From assembly GCF_047511655.1 (NCBI RefSeq), contig NC_133390.1:160081583-160145582 (forward strand): a DNA stretch of 64,000 bases. The letters are read 5' to 3'. Of the stretch, positions 23,271 through 34,745 are shown piece after piece. The first letter of the stretch is position 1. Each line of letters begins with the position of its first letter. This DNA comes from Castor canadensis. Its lineage: Eukaryota > Chordata > Mammalia > Rodentia > Castoridae. Below the pieces are notes generated by a model. That model searched no databases, had not been told where the DNA came from, and saw only the letters and a list, made by a program, of their open reading frames with translations. A program made the position numbers and the translations under genes.

Positions 23271-23614
23271 ACATTGATATAACAGTGGCTTTTACTATCA
23301 TGTCATATTTTCACATATGATCTAACAAGCAGGAGTCAATAAACCCCTTCTTGGGAAAAGTAGCCTGGTACTTTGTTTATGTGATTCCTCTTATAGGGTT
23401 CCTGGCCTTGCAGTTGGCAAGGAATGTCATTTTCTGCAGGCCCACTAACCTTGGGATGTTTGGGGACCTCAGAAAAAGGGAAATTCACCCAGGTACTCCT
23501 GGCAGAGTTGGATGGTAAATCCTTGTCTTGATTTCCTGGCCTCAAGAGGCTTTGAAAGGTTTCATCTGAAATCCCATATCCAACATTTCAGCAAAGCAGA
23601 CTTTATTACAAGCC

Positions 23615-23725
23615 TGTAGCTGGGAGTGTGGCTCAGTGGTAGAGTGTTCACCTAGCTTGCAGGAGGCCCTATGTTTATTTTCCAGCACTGCCAAAAAATA
23701 AAAAATAAAGAAGGAAAGGGAAAGG
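23615..23725 (+). mobile_element. ID-type SINE monomer
   Basis: GGGAGTGTGGCTCAGTGGTA, CCAGCACTGCC and an A-rich tail. Confidence 0.7.
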
Positions 23726-24151
23726 AAGAGGGGGCTCAGTGCCGGAGCTCTGCTTCCTTGTTGGCTCCTCCTCTGCAGGAGTTTCAGGAAGGACAGGTTT
23801 TCAGAATGTCTAACTAGCACAGAGTGGCGTCCCAGTGACCCCTGATGGGTAGTCCAAGGAGGACACCCTTTGATGAGTCAGAGGGAGCCTCAGAGTCACT
23901 GTTTTCACTGTCCTCCAGGCCAGTTCTCAACTTTGATCTCACACCCACTGGTGTGCCAGGGGATGGTTGTGAGCTATATGCCTCATAGCTTTTGACAATA
24001 ACGTATTTAAAAAATCAAACCAGCTGCAAGGATCAGAGAGCACTGACGTGTCTGACAGGAAATATCCAGGCCACTGCTCCTGTTCCCAACGAAGCCTCCC
24101 CACTGTCACCTCTGATCAGCTCCTGTTCTGATATATTCACCTTCAAGGGTC

Positions 24152-24492
24152 TTTCTTTTTTTTTTTTTTTGGCAGTACTGGAGTGTACTCAAGGCCTCAC
24201 ACCTGTCAGGCAGGTACTCTACCACTTGAGCTATGCCCTCAGCCCTTTTTATGCTTTAATTATTCTCAAGTAGGGTCTTGCATTTTTTCCCTGGGCTAAC
24301 CTCAGATTGCAGTCTTCCTACTTACAGCCTCCCTTTATAGCTGGGATCACAGGCATATGCCACCACACCCAGCTTATTTGTTGAGATGGGATTTCAGTAA
24401 CTTTTTACCCAGGCTGGCCTTAAACCTCAATCCTCTCAATCTGTGCCTTCCTAGTAGCTGGGATTACAGAAGTGATCCACTGCACTTGGCCT
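24152..24492 (-). mobile_element. Composite SINE, three-part
   Basis: T-run, ID end with CACTTGAGCTATGCCCTCAG, then two B1-like units (ATAGCTGGGATCACAGGCAT; GTAGCTGGGATTACAGAAGT). Confidence 0.85.
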
Positions 24493-24668
24493 TATGTTAA
24501 TTTTGAAAAATAATTTCCTCACTTCTATTCTCTTTTTTTCTTCCTAAAATTCCTGTCAGATGTCAAAATTACTGGGTTGATACCGGTCACTTACCTTTTT
24601 GTCACTATGTCTGCTTTTTCTTATACTTTCTGGAAGGTTTTCTTTTTCTTTTTTCTCCTTCACTTTGA

Positions 24669-24760
24669 ATTTTTTTTGGTGGTGTACTGGAGTTTGAACT
24701 CAGGGAGCTTTATGCTTTCAAGAAGTCCTCTGCCACTTGAATCATGCCCCCAACCCTCTC
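24669..24760 (-). mobile_element. ID-type SINE monomer
   Basis: T-run, GTACTGGAGTTTGAACTCAG, CACTTGAATCATGCCCCCAA. Confidence 0.7.
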
Positions 24761-24779
24761 CTTCACTCTTTAACAAGCC

Positions 24780-24872
24780 AGCCTGCCTTCCTGCCTTCCT
24801 TCCTTCTTTCCTTCCTTCCTCCCTCCCTCCCTCCATCCCTACCCCCCCCCTTCCTTCCTTCTTTCTTTGCAA
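24780..24872. repeat. (CCTT)n / (CCCT)n microsatellite
   Basis: Imperfect CCTT/CCTTT/CCCT units with a run of C in the middle. Confidence 0.9.
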
Positions 24873-24896
24873 CTGGTCTACCACTATATCACACCC

Positions 24897-25690
24897 CAGC
24901 CCTGTAACAGCTTTATTGAAATATAATTCACCCTTTGAAAATGTGCAGTTCCATGACATTTAGTGTACTCATAGTGTTGTGCAGACCTCGCTTCTGTCTT
25001 ATTCCAGAATGTTTTCATCACCCCCTAAAATAGCCCGTACTCCTCAGCAGTCACTGCCCACCCTATCCTCAGGCCACCACTACTCTGCTTTCTGTCGGTA
25101 TAGATTTGCTTATCCTGGACATTGCACATAAATGGAATTGCACAGTACCAGGTCTTGTGTCTGTCTCCTTTCACGTGGCTCTTCTTTGTTGTATATGTCA
25201 GTACTTTTACTTTTTTGTTGTCAAATAGTATTCCATTTTATGGATATACTACAGTTTATTGATGCATTCATCTGTTGGTCAGCACTGGGGCTGCCTTTAT
25301 CTGGGGGCTATCAGGAACATGCTGCTGGGGTGTTTGAGTTCAGTTTCTAGTGTAATGTGTTCATTTCTTGCACGGACCCACCCAGAACTGAAGTTGCTGG
25401 GTCACATGATAACTCCATGGAAGTTTCTTAGAAAGTGCCAAGCCACTTTCCTAACAGCAGTGTGTGAGGCTTCTGATTTCTCTGTGCCTTTTAGACTGGG
25501 CCATCTTAGTGGAGAGTAATAATCTCACCATGGTTTTGTATTTCCATGGTGATAGTAATGTTGAGCATCTTCATGTGTGTGGATTGGGCCTTGTTTATCT
25601 TTGTTGGAGAAAAGTATTCAAGCTGGGACTTTTTTTACTTTATTTTCTGACTTTGCCAACAAGTATTTACTGTGGCTATTCAGGTAAGAG
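24897..25690 (-). mobile_element. Antisense L1 3'-half fragment
   Basis: Starts AACAGCTTTATTGAAATATA and follows the standard reverse-strand L1 order: GTTTTCATCACCCC, TGGACATTGCACATAAATGG, TATTCCATTTTATGGATATA, GAAGTTGCTGGGTCACATGA. Confidence 0.8.
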
Positions 25691-26091
25691 CTCATTGGCT
25701 TGTTCTCCTTTTTCTTCAGATTTGTCCTTGCTTTATGGGCATAGCATCTTGTTTTATCTCTCTGAGATTCATATATATTTGCTTTCATGTGTCCCTACAT
25801 TCTTTATTTCTTTAATTTCCTTTTACCTTTTGGATTGAAAGCTTTCCTGGAATGTCCAATGATCTTTGGTTATTTATATTTAAAAGTGAGGCCCTAGCTG
25901 GAGTGGTAGAGCACATCTATAATCCCAAGACAAGGAACACTGGACTACACGATGATATCCTGCCTTTAAAACCAAAAAGCGAGAGCAGGCAGGAAAGGAT
26001 AGAGTTGCAGACTGCTGTTCTTGTCGAAAAGATAGTAGTTTCACATGTTTTTACAATTTTATATTGTAATTAAATAAAGAAATTTAAAATA

Positions 26092-26190
26092 GGACTAGGG
26101 ATATAGTTCCAAGTGGTAGAGGGCTTACTTGCCTAGCAAGCATGAGGCCTGAGTTCAATCCCCACTATACAAAATAAATAAATAAATAAA
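26092..26190 (+). mobile_element. ID-type SINE monomer
   Basis: CAAGTGGTAGAGGGCTTACT, GCCTAGCAAGCATGAGGCCT, GAGTTCAATCCCCACTATAC and an (AAAT)n tail. Confidence 0.75.
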
Positions 26191-26323
26191 TTCTTTTTTT
26201 TCTTTTTAAAGAAATTTAAAATAAAACAAGCAGGGGCTCATGCTCAAGACCTTGAGTTTGATCCATAGCATATAAAAAGCAAAAGAAGGAAGGAAACTTA
26301 CTTTTAGAGTTTGCACAAGCTCA

Positions 26324-26325
26324 GT

Positions 26326-26358
<33 letters not shown>
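26324..26358. repeat. (GT)n microsatellite
   Basis: About 17 GT units with one TA interruption. Confidence 0.95.
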
Positions 26359-26467
26359 ACATAATAATGTACTGGTGTGTTGGTAATATGCAGTACTAAC
26401 ACCAAAGATGAAGAAATACTTATGCATCAGAATAAGAACTCTTTAATAGCAAGATAAAGGCTATTAC

Positions 26468-26542
26468 GAGGGCTGGGGGCATAGTTCAAGTGGTAGAATG
26501 TGAGGCCCTGTGTTCAGTCCCAATATGACACACACAAAAACG
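26468..26542 (+). mobile_element. ID-type SINE monomer
   Basis: GGCTGGGGGCATAGTTCAAG, GAGGCCCTGTGTTCAGTCCC. Confidence 0.7.
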
Positions 26543-26544
26543 TT

Positions 26545-27965
26545 ACTATGAATAAAGCTGCCATGATCTTTTATGTTCATGATTTTGTTGAAATACTTAT
26601 TTTCACTTCTTAGTATATACCTGGGAGTGGAATTACTGGATCATATTTCTATATTTACCTTTTTCAATTTTTTTATTGTGGTAAAATGTATACAACATAA
26701 AATTTATCTCTTTAACTTTTTTTGGTGGGGGGACAGTGCTGGGGATCAAATTCAGGGCCTCACATATGACTAGGGATACAGTCTATCACTGAGCTGCACC
26801 CCCAGCCCAGACCATTTTTTCAGTGTCTGATTCATTAATTACATTTATGGTGCTGTGCAACCCTCACTGTTTCCAAAACACTTTGATCATCTCAAAAACA
26901 TATTCCAATAAGAAATAACCCTTTATTTACCCTCTCCACCCAGTGCGTCTAATCCCTTGCTGTCTCTGTGAATTCTCCTGGTCTAGATTTTCACAGAAAG
27001 GAGATGTTACAGTGCTGTCAAAGTTCATTCATGTCCTAGCATATATCTGAACTTCATTCATTTAAATACCTGAACAATATTCCCTTGTACATATATGCCA
27101 GGTTTTGTTTCCTCCTTTGTCTACTAATGAACACTTGGGTTGTTTCCCCCATTTGGCTACTGTGAATAATGCTACTAGGCACTCAGGAGGCAGAGGGAGA
27201 GGGATCCCATGTTTGAGGGTAGCTTGTATTACATAGTGAGTTCAAGTCCAGCCTGAGCAACATAGCAAAACCCTGTATCAAAAATCTGAGAGTTAGCAGA
27301 GTACTGCTAGCTACTTGTGAGGCTGAGATCAGGAGGATCATGGTTTGAGGCCAGCCAGGCAAATAGTTCTCAAGATCCCATCTCTAAAATAACCAGAGTA
27401 AAATGGCAAAATGGACTGGAGGTATGGCTGAAAAGGTACAGTGCCTCCTTCACAAGTGTGAAGTCCTGAGTTCAAACCCCAGTCCCACCAAAAAAAAAGG
27501 GACTGGCGGTGTAGCCGAACTCAGTGGTAGAGCATGACCACTGGTGTGCAAGTTATTTATCTCAGCCACTGTTTCAGTCTCCAGTACACGTAGGAGAATC
27601 ATTGGATCATATGGTAATTCCATGTAGCGAGCTTTTTTCTTTTCTTTTCTTTTTCCTTCTTACAGTGCTAGGGATCAAATCCAGGGCCTCATGCATGCTA
27701 AGCAAGCACACTATACTGAGCCACAGGCCAGCCCTATATTTAGCTTTTTGAGGAATCTCCAGACTGCTTCCCACAACAGTTGCACCATTTGACGTTAACA
27801 CAGCAGTGCACACAGGTTCCAATCTCTCTATATCCTCCCCAGCACTTAGTTACTGTCTTTAAAAAAAATTATAGACGTCTTAATGGGTATGAAGTGGCAT
27901 CTGATTTGCATTTCCTGTAACACTGAACTACTTTCATGTGCTTTTTTGGTCATTTGTAATCTCTG
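26545..27965 (-). mobile_element. Antisense L1 region, broken by several SINEs
   Basis: L1 pieces at about 26545-26715, 26812-27173, 27580-27632 and 27737-27965: ATACCTGGGAGTGGAATTAC, TTTCACAGAAAGGAGATG, GAATAATGCTACT, GGGTATGAAGTGGCATCTGA. SINEs lie at 26716-26812 (-), 27174-27500 (+), 27500-27580 (+, fragment) and 27633-27736 (-). Confidence 0.7.
27174..27500 (+). mobile_element. Composite SINE, three-part
   Basis: B1-like unit (CAGCCTGAGCAACATAGCAA), second B1-like unit (GAGATCAGGAGGATCATGGT), then an ID end (GAGTTCAAACCCCAGTCCCA). Confidence 0.8.
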
Positions 27966-28182
27966 AAGTTTTTTTTTTTTTTTTTTAAATAGGGTCTCAT
28001 TATGTAGGCCAGGTTGGCCTTGAGCTTGCAGTCCACCTGCCTTAGCCTCCCAGGTGCCTGAATTATAGATGTGTACCACCATGCCCACTTTGCCCATTTT
28101 TAGCAGTACTAAGGTTTGAACTCAGGGTCTTACGCTTGCTAGGCAGGCACTCTACCATTTGAGCCACTCTGCCAGCCCTTTG
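27966..28182 (-). mobile_element. B1-like SINE followed by an ID-type unit
   Basis: T-run and GGGTCTCATTATGTAGGCCA (B1-like), then AGTACTAAGGTTTGAACTCA and CATTTGAGCCACTCTGCCAG (ID). Confidence 0.8.
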
Positions 28183-28309
28183 CCCATTTTTAAATTGGGT
28201 GACTTGTCTTTTTATGGTTGAATTATGAGTCCTTTATATATTCTGAGTATTAAACCCTTATATTTGATTTGCAAATATTTTTCCCCATTCTTTGGGGCTT
28301 TCATTTCTT

Positions 28310-28512
28310 TCTCTTTTTTTTTTTTTTTTCCACCACTGGGGCTTGAACTCAGGGCCTACACCTCGAGCCACTCCACCAGCCCTTTTTTGTGATGGCTTTT
28401 TGAGATAGGTCCTCACAAACTATTTCCCTGGGCCAGCTTCAAACCACAATCCTCCTAATCTCTGCCTCCTGAGTAGCTAGGATTACAGGCGTGAACCACT
28501 GGCACCTGGCTT
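28310..28512 (-). mobile_element. Composite B1-ID SINE, young
   Basis: T-run, CCACTGGGGCTTGAACTCAG, GAGCCACTCCACCAGCCC, then the B1-like half ending TAGGATTACAGGCGTGAACC. Close to the apparent consensus. Confidence 0.85.
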
Positions 28513-28809
28513 CATTTTCTTGATCGTATCCCTTTTGCACAAAAGTTTTTAATTTTGATGAAGTCTGATTTTATTTTTTCTTTTAATTTTTGGTTTCTAC
28601 TTATTTTCTAAAATTATGAGCATATGTTAATTTGATAAAAAGTAAAATTAGAATGAAAATGAGTGAGGTATTGAGCAGCTGACCAGAAACTCCGAGTGGG
28701 CAGGGCTTGTTGAAAGTAGCTTCTGTGGATGCCTTTTAAGTAAAGTAAAATTATATCAGAATTACAAAGAAAGCCAGCTACACTGATATGCAGTTATCAA
28801 AATGTTAAA

Positions 28810-29000
28810 TTTGTATGCCATGTGTGGTAGCACATGTCTGTAATCACAGCACTTAAGAGGTGGAGGCGGGAGAATCATAAGCCTGAGCTATGATACTCTA
28901 TCTCCAAAAAAAAAAAAAAGAGGGTTAGCAGAGTGGCTTATGTCTATCTAACAAGTATAAGGCCTTGAGTTCAAACCCTAGTACTGCCAAAAAAATGAAA
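28810..29000 (+). mobile_element. Composite B1-ID SINE
   Basis: GTAGCACATGTCTGTAATCA, a 13-base A-run, GGGTTAGCAGAGTGGCTTAT and GAGTTCAAACCCTAGTACTG. Confidence 0.75.
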
Positions 29001-30314
29001 AGAAAAAAATTAAATTTGTGATATAGTAACATGTATTTCTTTAATGCATTTAAATGATAAGATCTATCATTAAGTCTACTGTCATTTCAAAGTAGTGAGT
29101 ATAAAGTGTTACAATATATCTGAGACAACTGTGATGTGATATGAAGTTATCTGTGGTTCTTATTGGTGACAAAGTCACGGGTACTGCGCACATGAGATCC
29201 TGAAGAGCCATTTTGGCAAGGGTAGTGGTAGAGGGCAGGGCAACCTGATTGGAGAGGAGACTAATTGAAGACAATGAGCGTACACAGCTCTTGCAGGTGA
29301 ATTTGCCTGTACGAGGGAGCAGAGAAGAGGAGGGAAACTGTTTTCTCTGTAACAGAGCTGTATAAGCATGTTGACATGTTGTTGAGAATTCACCATGCGG
29401 GAGAGAACAAACGGGAGCAGCACTAGGGCCATCCACATACCTGACAAGGAATGTGTGGCGGGCACACAACTCCACCGTGGACAGAAGGGAGAGGTGTGGC
29501 AGGTGGAGACTGGTCCCTCAGCTCAGAGTGAGGAGGGGAGGAGGAGGGCTGCCAGCTCCAAGGGCCTCTGAGCTGGGCAGAAATGAGTGGGGAGAGGCAT
29601 TAAATCCAAAAGAGTGACGTGTTTGTAATTTCCATTTCAGTGTGATTGTGCTGTATGTTGGGACGGTTTGTATCACACCAGTTTCTACAAAATGATGAGT
29701 ATGTTCACTTCTTAAAATGCTGTCAAATCCTGCTTTGTTTCAAAGATATTTTAGCTGCATCAAGTTTAGAATTCTGATATTCACAGTGAATGCGTGGTGA
29801 CCCACTCTTATTTGTCTGCGGTGTCCCCTCACAGCCTTCCCCAATCCTAGTTGATCTCCTCCTATAATCAGCACATACTATTCCTGGATTTGGCATTTCA
29901 TCCAGGTGGTTGACTTTGACTTCAGTATTAGTGTACCCCCTCTGCAGTATGATTTCCATATACTTGGGTTTATTTCTACCTATAGCTTAGAAGTCTGTCA
30001 ACTTCTCTGCCCCAGCAGTAATCGCTGTCCTGAATTTTGTGTTAATTACACCCCCATTCTTTTTTAGACTTTTTCTATCTATGTATATATCCCTAAGGAA
30101 CAAATGCAGCTTTATTTTGCCTGCTTGTGACATTTATAATGATAGGAGCATGGTGTGTGTGTTTTCCTGAGGCTTGCCTTTTTTTTCTGCATTGTTTTGG
30201 GGGTTCACCCATTGTCAATGATAGCTGCTCAGTTCTTTTCATTGATGCGTGGCATTGTACCGAATTAGTAGAATTGTTTTTTCCATGTCAGTGGTAAAGC
30301 AGTTGGGCTGTGAT

Positions 30315-30840
30315 TGTTTTCAGTTCTGAACATTTTTATAACAGCATTACTGAGCTGTAACTTGGAGGGGTGAGCTGTTGTGGATTGAACCCAGTAACTT
30401 GTCAAGCTAAGCAGACCCAAGATATAATTTACACACTATAAAATTCTCCCCTTTAAAATGTACATTTCAGTGGGTTTTAGCATATTCATGGAATTGTGCA
30501 ACTATCTCTGCTACCTAATTACAGAGCATTTTCATCACCCTAAAGAGAAACCTTTGTCCATTCGGCCATTTTTCCCCATCTCTTCCTCCAGTTCCCCTGC
30601 CCTAGACAAGCACTAATCTACTTTATTCTCAGTAGAATTGAGTATTCTGGACATTTTCTATAAATGTGATCATACAAAGTGTGACCTTTTGTACTGAACT
30701 TCTTTTACTTAGCATGACTTGTATCAGAACTTCCTTTTTACTTATGAACAGTATTCCATTGTATGGATATATTACATTTTGCTTCAGCTGATGGACAGTT
30801 GGGTTGTTCCACCTGTGGCTAAGTTTTCACATGTGTTTAT
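30315..30840 (-). mobile_element. Antisense L1 3'-half fragment
   Basis: GATATAATTTACACACTATA, TTTCATCACCCTAAAGAGAA, TATTCCATTGTATGGATATA. A second copy of the region also present at 24897. Confidence 0.75.
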
Positions 30841-30842
30841 CA

Positions 30843-31012
30843 AACACAGTACCTTGTGCAGGCTAAGCAGAAGCTCTACCACTGAGCTACATCTCTAGCC
30901 CTAAGTTTTTAATGTCTTTTCTTTTCTCCTTTTTCTTTTTGGGACAGGGTCTCACTATGTAGCCCAGGCTGGCCTTAAGTTCTCCATCCTCCTTCCTCTG
31001 CTGCCCAGCCTG
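30843..31012 (-). mobile_element. ID-type fragment plus B1-like monomer
   Basis: CTCTACCACTGAGCTACATC (ID), then GGGACAGGGTCTCACTATGT and AGCCCAGGCTGGCCTTAAGT (B1). Confidence 0.7.
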
Positions 31013-31445
31013 GTTTTAGTTGTAACAAAGTCCAATTTTTTTATTTTCTCTTTTGTCACCTGTGTTGCTGTCAGGTTTTCACTAAGGGAAGTTCTAAATC
31101 ATGCAGATTTACTTCTGCTGGCTCCTAAGAGTTTATGGTTCTAACTGTCAAATTTAAATGATTTTGGATTAGTTTTGTATATGTTGTGAGGTATGAGTCG
31201 AACTTACATTTGAATATCCAGCACCCTTTGTTAGACACCAATCTTTCCCCATTGAATGATCTTGGCCCTTGCCAGAAATCAGTTGACCACACATGTAAGG
31301 AATTATTCTGAATTCTTTTCCATAGCATTGATTTGTGTACATGTATGTCACTATGATTCTGTCATATTTGCTACAGCTTTATAATAAGTTTTGAAATTGG
31401 AAGCTATGAGTCCTCCAACTTTGTTCTTCAAAGTAGTTTAAAAAG
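31013..31445 (-). mobile_element. Antisense L1 fragment (ORF2 part)
   Basis: TAGTTTTGTATATGTTGTGA, CTTTCCCCATTGAATGATCT, AAATCAGTTGACCACACATG, TATAATAAGTTTTGAAATTG follow the conserved antisense ORF2 order. Confidence 0.8.
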
Positions 31446-31456
31446 TGCACAGCCAA

Positions 31457-31765
31457 AGCTGGGTGTGAGTGGTTCATACCTGTACTCCCAGCTACAGGAG
31501 AGGCTGAAGTGGGAGGTTCACTTGAGCCCCCAGGAGTTTGAGGCCAGCCTGGCCAGCTTCAGCTGGGTGCTGGTGGCTCATGCCTATAATTCTAGCTACT
31601 CAGGAGGCCAGAGATCAGGAGGATCACAGTTCAAAACCAGCCTAGGCAAGACCCTATCTTGAAAAAAACCCACAACAAAAAAGGACTGGCACAGTAGCTC
31701 AAGGTATAGGCCCTGAGTTCAAACCCCAACACCACAAAAAAAAAAAAAAAGAAAAAAAAAAGAAA
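31457..31765 (+). mobile_element. Two B1-like units and an ID unit (composite SINE)
   Basis: GCTGGGTGTGAGTGGTTCAT, a second start GCTGGGTGCTGGTGGCTCAT at 31562, then GAGTTCAAACCCCAACACCA and a long A-run. Confidence 0.8.
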
Positions 31766-31821
31766 AAGTTCACAGCCAGCTGTCAGGTTTTCACTAAGGG
31801 ACGTTCTGAAGAATGCACTTG

Positions 31822-32045
31822 GGTTGGGCACTGGTGACTCACTCCTGTAATCCTAGTTTCTCAGGAGACGGAGATCAGGAGGATTATGATCTGAAGCCAG
31901 CCTGGGCAAATAGTTCACAAGACCCTATCTCAAAAAAACCCATCACAATAAAGGGCTGGTGGAGTGACTCGAGTGGTAGAGCACCTGCCTAGCAAGCATG
32001 AGGCCCTGAATTCAAACTCCAGTACTGGAAAAAGAAAAAAAGAAT
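31822..32045 (+). mobile_element. Composite B1-ID SINE, young
   Basis: GTTGGGCACTGGTGACTCAC, AGAGCACCTGCCTAGCAAGC, ATTCAAACTCCAGTACTGG. It and the preceding SINE are flanked by L1; GTTTTCACTAAGGGA occurs on both sides (31076 and 31786). Confidence 0.85.
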
Positions 32046-32162
32046 TTGTACTTGGTTCTTGCATTCCCATATGAATTTTAGGGTCAGCTTTTCAATTTCT
32101 GCAAAACAGACAATGGGAATTTTACTTCGATAGGGGTTGTGTTAAATCAATTATTCACCATT

Positions 32163-32262
32163 TATGTAGGTTTTTGTTCTATTTTGTTTGAAGTGCTGGG
32201 AATTTTCCAAACCCAAGGCCATGCCATGTTAAGCAGTGCTCTACCACTGAGCTTCATCCCCA
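32163..32262 (-). mobile_element. ID-type SINE fragment
   Basis: AAGTGCTGGGAATTTTCCAA, CTCTACCACTGAGCTTCATC. Confidence 0.6.
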
Positions 32263-32667
32263 GCCTCTATTTAGGTTTAAATTTTTCTTTCCATGGGTTG
32301 GGGATGTAGCTCGGTAATAGAGTACTTGCTTAGCACATGTCTTTCACCATTAAGGATGCTAGCTATGGGTTATTATAAGACCGTGTCTCCTTGTGTGCAT
32401 ATACAAGAGTTTTCTAAGCTATATGCTGAAGAAAGAAGTGCTTGAGTCATGGGACATTTACAGGTTCAGATTTTCCAAGGGCCAAAGTGTAGTCCCTTCA
32501 GCAGTTTGTGAAAGTACACAGTGTTCTGCTTCCTTCCTTACATTCACTACATACAGAAAGAGATTGTTCATTCCTCGCTTAATCTACAGATATGAAAGAG
32601 TGGCTATAACTTGAGTTTCATTGATTGCTGTTCACGTCTTTTGCTCATTTTTCGATTAAGTTGCCTT

Positions 32668-32770
32668 TTTCTTTCTTTTGTTTGTTTGTTTGTTTTAGTA
32701 GTGGGTAGTAAACCCAGGGCCTCCCACATGCTAGGCAAACACTCCTCCACTGAGCCACTTCTCAGTCCTA
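32668..32770 (-). mobile_element. ID-type SINE monomer
   Basis: (TTTG)n, AACCCAGGGCCTCCCACATG, CTAGGCAAACACTCCTCCAC. Confidence 0.7.
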
Positions 32771-32856
32771 GATTGCCTTTTTGTCATTGACTTGTAGGTG
32801 GTTTTTCTGTATCTAGATTCTGGAGCTTTTTTCAGTTACATGTTTGTAGATAGATG

Positions 32857-33430
32857 CAGTAGACCCTTGATAACCATGGGTATACAGCTCCAAGGAGCCC
32901 ACCATTGAGGACTGCAGTGAATGCTGAGGATGCAGGGCTCAGTGCTGTAAAATCACTCGAGTTTGCCTAGACCCTATGCATAGGTCTGAGCATCCATAAC
33001 TTGAAACTACCTGGAGTAGGCTACATTACATTACAAAATGACTATTTTGCGTATCACATTAATACTGCTTGCCAAAAACTACATCTTATTTCATGCTTTT
33101 TATCTCAAACACTGCAGGTGCTTGATTCATTTTTCCCGTAACTCTGCCCAACTTCCACTAAAGACTTGCTGAATTTCAACAAATCTAAAATTTTCATTTT
33201 ATCACTTAAAAGCACATTACATGCCCTTTTTGGCTTGTAAGGAGTATCATAGCTTTTACCTTGCTTTTTGGGCACCTTTTGCTTTTGGGGAGGCATATTC
33301 TCACAAGATTAGGGGCAGGGAAACAACCAGTCACACACGATTTATACACAACTGACAAAAATGTGGGACCAAATGAGAGCTTCTCCACTCCACTGAGCTG
33401 CTTACTGTGTGCACGGGAATTTGAAATTTT
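32857..33430 (-). mobile_element. Decayed Tigger (pogo-like) DNA transposon, internally deleted
   Basis: The minus-strand frame at 33296-33105 reads KRACNVLLSDKMKILDLLK then VEVGQSYGKNESS. This is the N-terminal helix-turn-helix of Tigger/TIGD-type transposases (consensus style EK...LDLL...EVARxYGKNESSI). The low-coordinate end begins CAGTAGACCCTTGATAACC, like a Tigger terminus. Only about 60 codons of a roughly 500-residue transposase remain, so the catalytic DDE part is gone. The right end is uncertain. Confidence 0.65.
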
Positions 33431-33616
33431 AATTTGTTTAATTTCTTTTGATTTTTTTAACCGTACTTGGTGAAAACCACATATAATGAATTCTTGAGTA
33501 GGGTTGCTTAACCATATCTCCTCCCAGTTTGTGACTTGTCTTCTCACTTTGTCTTTTAAATGAACAAATATTCATCAGTCTTTTCCTGTATGATTTGTAC
33601 TTAAGAAATCTTTCTC

Positions 33617-33835
33617 CTGCTGGGTGCTGGTGGCTCACACCTGTAATCCTAGGAAGCAGAGATCAGGAAGATCTTGGTTTGAGGCCAGCCAGGCAAAATG
33701 AAAGTGAGATCTTATCTTGAAAATACCCAACACAGAAAAGGCATGTGATGGAGTGGCTCAAGTGGTAGAGCACCTGCCTACCAAGTCTGAGGCCCTGAGT
33801 TCAAATCCCAGTACCAGAAAAAGAACAAAAAATCT
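33617..33835 (+). mobile_element. Composite B1-ID SINE, young
   Basis: GCTGGGTGCTGGTGGCTCAC, GTGGCTCAAGTGGTAGAGCA, GAGTTCAAATCCCAGTACCA. Confidence 0.85.
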
Positions 33836-34205
33836 TTCTCCCAAAGTCGAAGAGCTATTTTACTGTTTCCTTATGACAGTTTTCAAGTTTTGCCTTCCAT
33901 ATTTGTGTCCTTAATTCTCTGGAATTGATTTTTCTATGGAATGAGGTAAAACTGTGTCATTCATTGTTTATTGGGTAGTCATTTCTTAAAATGTTTATCC
34001 TTACCCTACTGATACTCAGTTCCGCTCTGACAAACACCATGTTTTCCGTGTGTATTATCTGAGCCTTCTGCTCTGTTCATTAATCCCTCCCTAGGCCAAT
34101 TCATACTATCTTTATAACTGTAAAATGAATCTTGATAATTGGAAGGGCACGTCTCCCCAGATTTATTCCTCTTCAAGAGTGTTGCTTTTTTTCTCTTTCA
34201 TATAA

Positions 34206-34345
34206 ATTTTTTTTTTATTTTTTTGAGATGAAATCTCATTTATTGCCCAGAGTAGCCTCTCAAACTCATAGCCTCAAGCAGTCCTCCTGCCTTAGCCTCC
34301 CAAGTAGCTGGGACTACAGGCATGTACCACCACACTCAGCACCAT
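34206..34345 (-). mobile_element. B1-like SINE monomer
   Basis: T-run, GAGATGAAATCTCATTTATT, CTCCCAAGTAGCTGGGACTA. Confidence 0.75.
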
Positions 34346-34499
34346 ATGAATTTTAGAATCAGCTTTTCAAGTTCCATGTTGAGATTTTGGTTGGAATTAT
34401 ATTCAGTCTAGTAGATGAACTTTGGAGAAAGTTGTCATCTTTTCTATCATGTCTGTCTATTTAGATCTTTTTAATGTTTTTCAATTTGTTTTTAAAATT

Positions 34500-34745
34500 T
34501 CTAGGCCCTACCTATTTAGCCCTAGCACTCCAGCTCTCAGCAGGCTGAGGCAAGAGGATTACTTCAGCCCAGGAGTTCAAGATCAGCATGGGCAACATAG
34601 TGAGACACCCATCTCAAAAAAAAAAAATCCACACAAGTTTTGAAATTTTAAAAATATTTGTCAGGGGCTAGAGGTGTGGCTTAAGTGGTAGAGTTCCTGC
34701 TTTGCATGTGCAAAGCCCTGAGTTCAAACCCCAGTCTCACCAATA
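34500..34745 (+). mobile_element. B1-like monomer and separate ID-type unit
   Basis: 34500-34628 B1-like (CTCAGCAGGCTGAGGCAAGA, CATGGGCAACATAGTGAGAC); 34670-34745 ID (GGCTTAAGTGGTAGAGTTCC, GAGTTCAAACCCCAGTCTCA). Confidence 0.75.

Noticed and set aside
24660..24959. 99-codon minus-strand frame rich in Gly, Glu and Lys
   Set aside because: Translation of the (CCTT)n microsatellite and adjacent SINE.
29050..29475. 141-codon minus-strand open frame in the large DLGAP4 intron
   Set aside because: No recognisable domain, splice context or start context; I could not exclude an old repeat or pseudogene, but nothing supports a gene.
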